This document shows positions 4,824-6,568 of a stretch of 6,568 bases of DNA, piece after piece. The notes under the pieces are model-generated. The model saw nothing but the letters and a program-made list of their open reading frames with translations. It made no database searches and was not told the origin of the DNA. The position numbers and the translations under genes are program-made. How positions within the stretch are numbered: the stretch's first letter is position 1; each line of letters opens with the position of its first letter. Source of the DNA: Gemmatimonadota bacterium (GTDB lineage Bacteria; Gemmatimonadota; Gemmatimonadetes; Gemmatimonadales; GWC2-71-9); contig JAOTWK010000202.1 in NCBI GenBank assembly GCA_029862935.1, positions 1 to 6,568 of the forward strand, written 5' to 3'.

Positions 4824-5837
4824 ATGAAATTCATCGACCACGCCACCATTCGCGTCACGGCCGGTACGGGCGGGTCCGGATGCATGTCGTTCCGCCGTGA
4901 ATCGTTTGTGCCCAAGGGTGGGCCGGACGGCGGCGATGGTGGGCGGGGCGGGAGCATCTACCTGCGGGCCGATCAGCATCTTACGACCCTGCTCGACTAT
5001 CGCTACAAGACGCATCGCAAGGCGAAGCGTGGGCAGCACGGCAAAGGATCCAACAAGACCGGCAAATCGGGGGACGACGTGTACCTCCCGGTGCCCGCGG
5101 GGACAGTCGTGCGGGACGCCGGTTCCGGGACGCTGTTGGGTGAGTTGGTGGAGCCCGGTCAGACGCTCCTCGTCGCGAAGGGTGGCCGCGGCGGTCGGGG
5201 GAACGCACAATTCGCAACACCGACCCACCAGGCGCCCCGCGAGTGGGAGCCGGGAGACGACGGAGAGGACCGGACCATCGAGCTGATCCTCAAGCTCCTT
5301 GCCGATGTGGGACTCGTGGGAGAGCCCAACGCCGGCAAGAGCACCCTCCTTTCTGTTGTCTCAGCCGCCCGGCCCAAAGTCGCCGAGTACCCCTTCACCA
5401 CGCTCACGCCACAACTCGGCGTCGTGGGACTGTCTGACCAGCGGTCGTTTGTCATGGCGGACATTCCGGGACTCATTGAGGGCGCCCACAAGGGGAAGGG
5501 GCTCGGCGACCAGTTCCTCCAGCACGTGGAGCGGACACGTGTGCTCGCATACTTGGTGTCGGTCGAGGCCGAGGACGTGCAGGCGGCGTACGACGCGCTG
5601 CGGGCCGAGCTCCAAGCGTACGATCCCGTGCTCGCCAGCAAGCCCCATCTGGTTGTGCTCACCAAGTTGGATCTGTTGCCGTCGGAGGCCGACCCGCCAA
5701 CGGTACAGGCGCCCGAGGCCAGCGGCGTCGTGGCCATCTCGTCGGTCGCGCAGCGTGGGCTCGACGTGCTCACGGAGCGGTTGTGGCAGATGCTTGCCAC
5801 GACCATGACGAGTTCGCGCGACGTCACGCTTCCGTGA
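4824..5837 (+). CDS. obgE: Obg-family GTPase (ribosome assembly), without C-terminal OCT domain
   Basis: Obg/CgtA binds GTP/GDP and the 50S subunit and acts in ribosome maturation and stress/cell-cycle control. The 337 residues divide into the glycine-rich Obg domain (about 1-158: [20 protein letters not shown], then the [14 protein letters not shown] and [13 protein letters not shown] loops) and the G domain (about 159-327): G1 GEPNAGKS (166-173), G2 Thr192-Thr193, G3 DIPG (213-216) within the family motif [26 protein letters not shown]4 TKLD (280-283, in place of NKxD) and G5 near SS (306-307). The protein ends there, so the OCT domain of longer Obg proteins is absent, as in many bacterial and E. 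coli-type variants with different tails. GGAAGG lies nine bases before the ATG. Between G3 and G4 the usual VVD-type strand reads [11 protein letters not shown]. The final GTGA overlaps the start of dprA, indicating translational coupling. Confidence 0.96.
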   Translation: MKFIDHATIRVTAGTGGSGCMSFRRESFVPKGGPDGGDGGRGGSIYLRADQHLTTLLDYRYKTHRKAKRGQHGKGSNKTGKSGDDVYLPVPAGTVVRDAGSGTLLGELVEPGQTLLVAKGGRGGRGNAQFATPTHQAPREWEPGDDGEDRTIELILKLLADVGLVGEPNAGKSTLLSVVSAARPKVAEYPFTTLTPQLGVVGLSDQRSFVMADIPGLIEGAHKGKGLGDQFLQHVERTRVLAYLVSVEAEDVQAAYDALRAELQAYDPVLASKPHLVVLTKLDLLPSEADPPTVQAPEASGVVAISSVAQRGLDVLTERLWQMLATTMTSSRDVTLP

Positions 5838-6568
5838 ACACACCGGACTTGAGCTATGTAGCGCTGGCGCTCGTGCCCGGTATTGGACGGGCTCGACTGG
5901 ACATGCTGCTGGCGGCGTTCGAGACGGCCGCTACCGCTCTGGCAGCACCCTACCGTGCGCTCGTCAGGGTCCCGGGCATCTCCAAGGCCGCGGCAACTGC
6001 CATCACGCGAGCATCTCTGGCGCAGGCAGAGCGTGTCGTTGAGGGAACCACGCGGGAGGACGGTCAGGTGCTGTTGCCTTCCGATGCACGGTTTCCGAAA
6101 CGCCTCCGCGCGATTCCGGATGCACCGACCCTCCTTTTTACCAACGGGAACCTCGAGCTGTTGGACGGACCGACCGTGGCGATCGTGGGGAGCCGTTCAC
6201 ACACGCGCTACGGCGCCGAAGTGTGTCGCCACTTTGCCTCTGGACTCGCTCGAGCCGGACTCACGGTGGCGAGTGGAATGGCGCGCGGTTTGGATGCCGT
6301 CGCCCACACGGCGACCCTCGACGTCGGCGGGGGCACGATAGGCGTGCTGGGGAACGGGCTGGGTGTGATATACCCGTCGGCGAACCGCGCGCTGTACGAG
6401 CGGGTGGCAAGGGATGGGTGTCTCCTCACCGAATTCCCGCCCGGTGAGCGTCCGCACGCGGGCAGCTTTCCGCGCCGCAACCGATTGATCTCCGGCCTGG
6501 CCCGATGCACGCTGGTAGTCGAGGCTCGGGAGAAGTCGGGCGCGCTGATCACTGTGGATTGCGCCCTT
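5834..6568 (+). CDS. dprA: DNA-processing protein DprA (3' end outside window)
   Basis: DprA (Smf) binds incoming single-stranded DNA and loads RecA during natural transformation. A GTG start at 5834 overlaps the obgE stop (GTGA) and opens a frame that stays open to the last base, 245 codons. Residues 5-60 hold two helix-hairpin-helix-like motifs ([23 protein letters not shown]). The DprA Rossmann-like domain starts at about 82 ([21 protein letters not shown]) and shows the family motifs [13 protein letters not shown] (115-127), [13 protein letters not shown] (146-158), [18 protein letters not shown] (172-189), LLTEFPPG (197-204), [11 protein letters not shown] (212-222) and [13 protein letters not shown] (228-240). 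SGMARGLD differs only slightly from the common SGLARGID. The last stretch of the domain and any winged-helix tail lie beyond the window. The alternative later starts would cut the helix-hairpin-helix region, so the overlapping GTG is preferred. Confidence 0.93.
   Translation, partial: MNTPDLSYVALALVPGIGRARLDMLLAAFETAATALAAPYRALVRVPGISKAAATAITRASLAQAERVVEGTTREDGQVLLPSDARFPKRLRAIPDAPTLLFTNGNLELLDGPTVAIVGSRSHTRYGAEVCRHFASGLARAGLTVASGMARGLDAVAHTATLDVGGGTIGVLGNGLGVIYPSANRALYERVARDGCLLTEFPPGERPHAGSFPRRNRLISGLARCTLVVEAREKSGALITVDCAL

Noticed and set aside
1..6568. Insertion sequence, phage or defence genes, tRNA or rRNA
   Set aside because: No transposase, integrase, terminal inverted repeats, cloverleaf or rRNA-like sequence was seen. 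All sizeable coding sequence is accounted for by housekeeping or metabolic genes.

Overview
The window is ordinary chromosomal DNA from a GC-rich bacterium. All supported genes lie on the + strand. The protein set (glycine C-acetyltransferase, ornithine aminotransferase, bacterial asparaginase of the Asparaginase_II family, Obg GTPase, DprA) is broadly conserved. Gene neighbourhood, weak Shine-Dalgarno use and gaps filled with degenerate short tandem repeats recall uncultivated soil or sediment lineages such as Gemmatimonadota. That assignment rests on general impression, not on a marker gene, and is tentative.

Layout, left to right. 1-186 is the C-terminal end of a gene that enters from the left, probably an MBL-fold hydrolase. 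275-448 is a small cysteine-rich protein with a very good ribosome binding site. 573-1820 is kbl (glycine C-acetyltransferase). 1905-2192 is a small membrane-anchored coiled-coil protein of unknown function. 2340-3554 is rocD (ornithine aminotransferase). 3621-4619 is an Asparaginase_II-family L-asparaginase. 4824-5837 is obgE, and its last four bases overlap the GTG start of dprA, which runs off the right edge at 6568. Kbl, RocD and the asparaginase act in amino-acid turnover: 2-amino-3-ketobutyrate/threonine to glycine, ornithine to glutamate semialdehyde, and asparagine to aspartate. They could form one loosely spaced transcription unit. obgE-dprA is a second, tightly coupled unit.

The most unusual content lies between the genes. 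Four of the five intergenic gaps longer than 60 bases are largely occupied by degenerate tandem repeats of unit length 7 (one array has unit length 9). The units have a fixed core followed by two variable bases: (GCTGA)NN, (TTCAC)NN, (ATCCC)NN and (AGTCGTC)NN. Two of these loci are arranged as inverted arms that could fold into long imperfect hairpins. One array starts on the rocD stop codon and ends one base before the asparaginase ATG. Another, of the CCC type, lies inside the asparaginase coding sequence. No insertion sequence, CRISPR array, tRNA, rRNA or convincing rho-independent terminator was seen.
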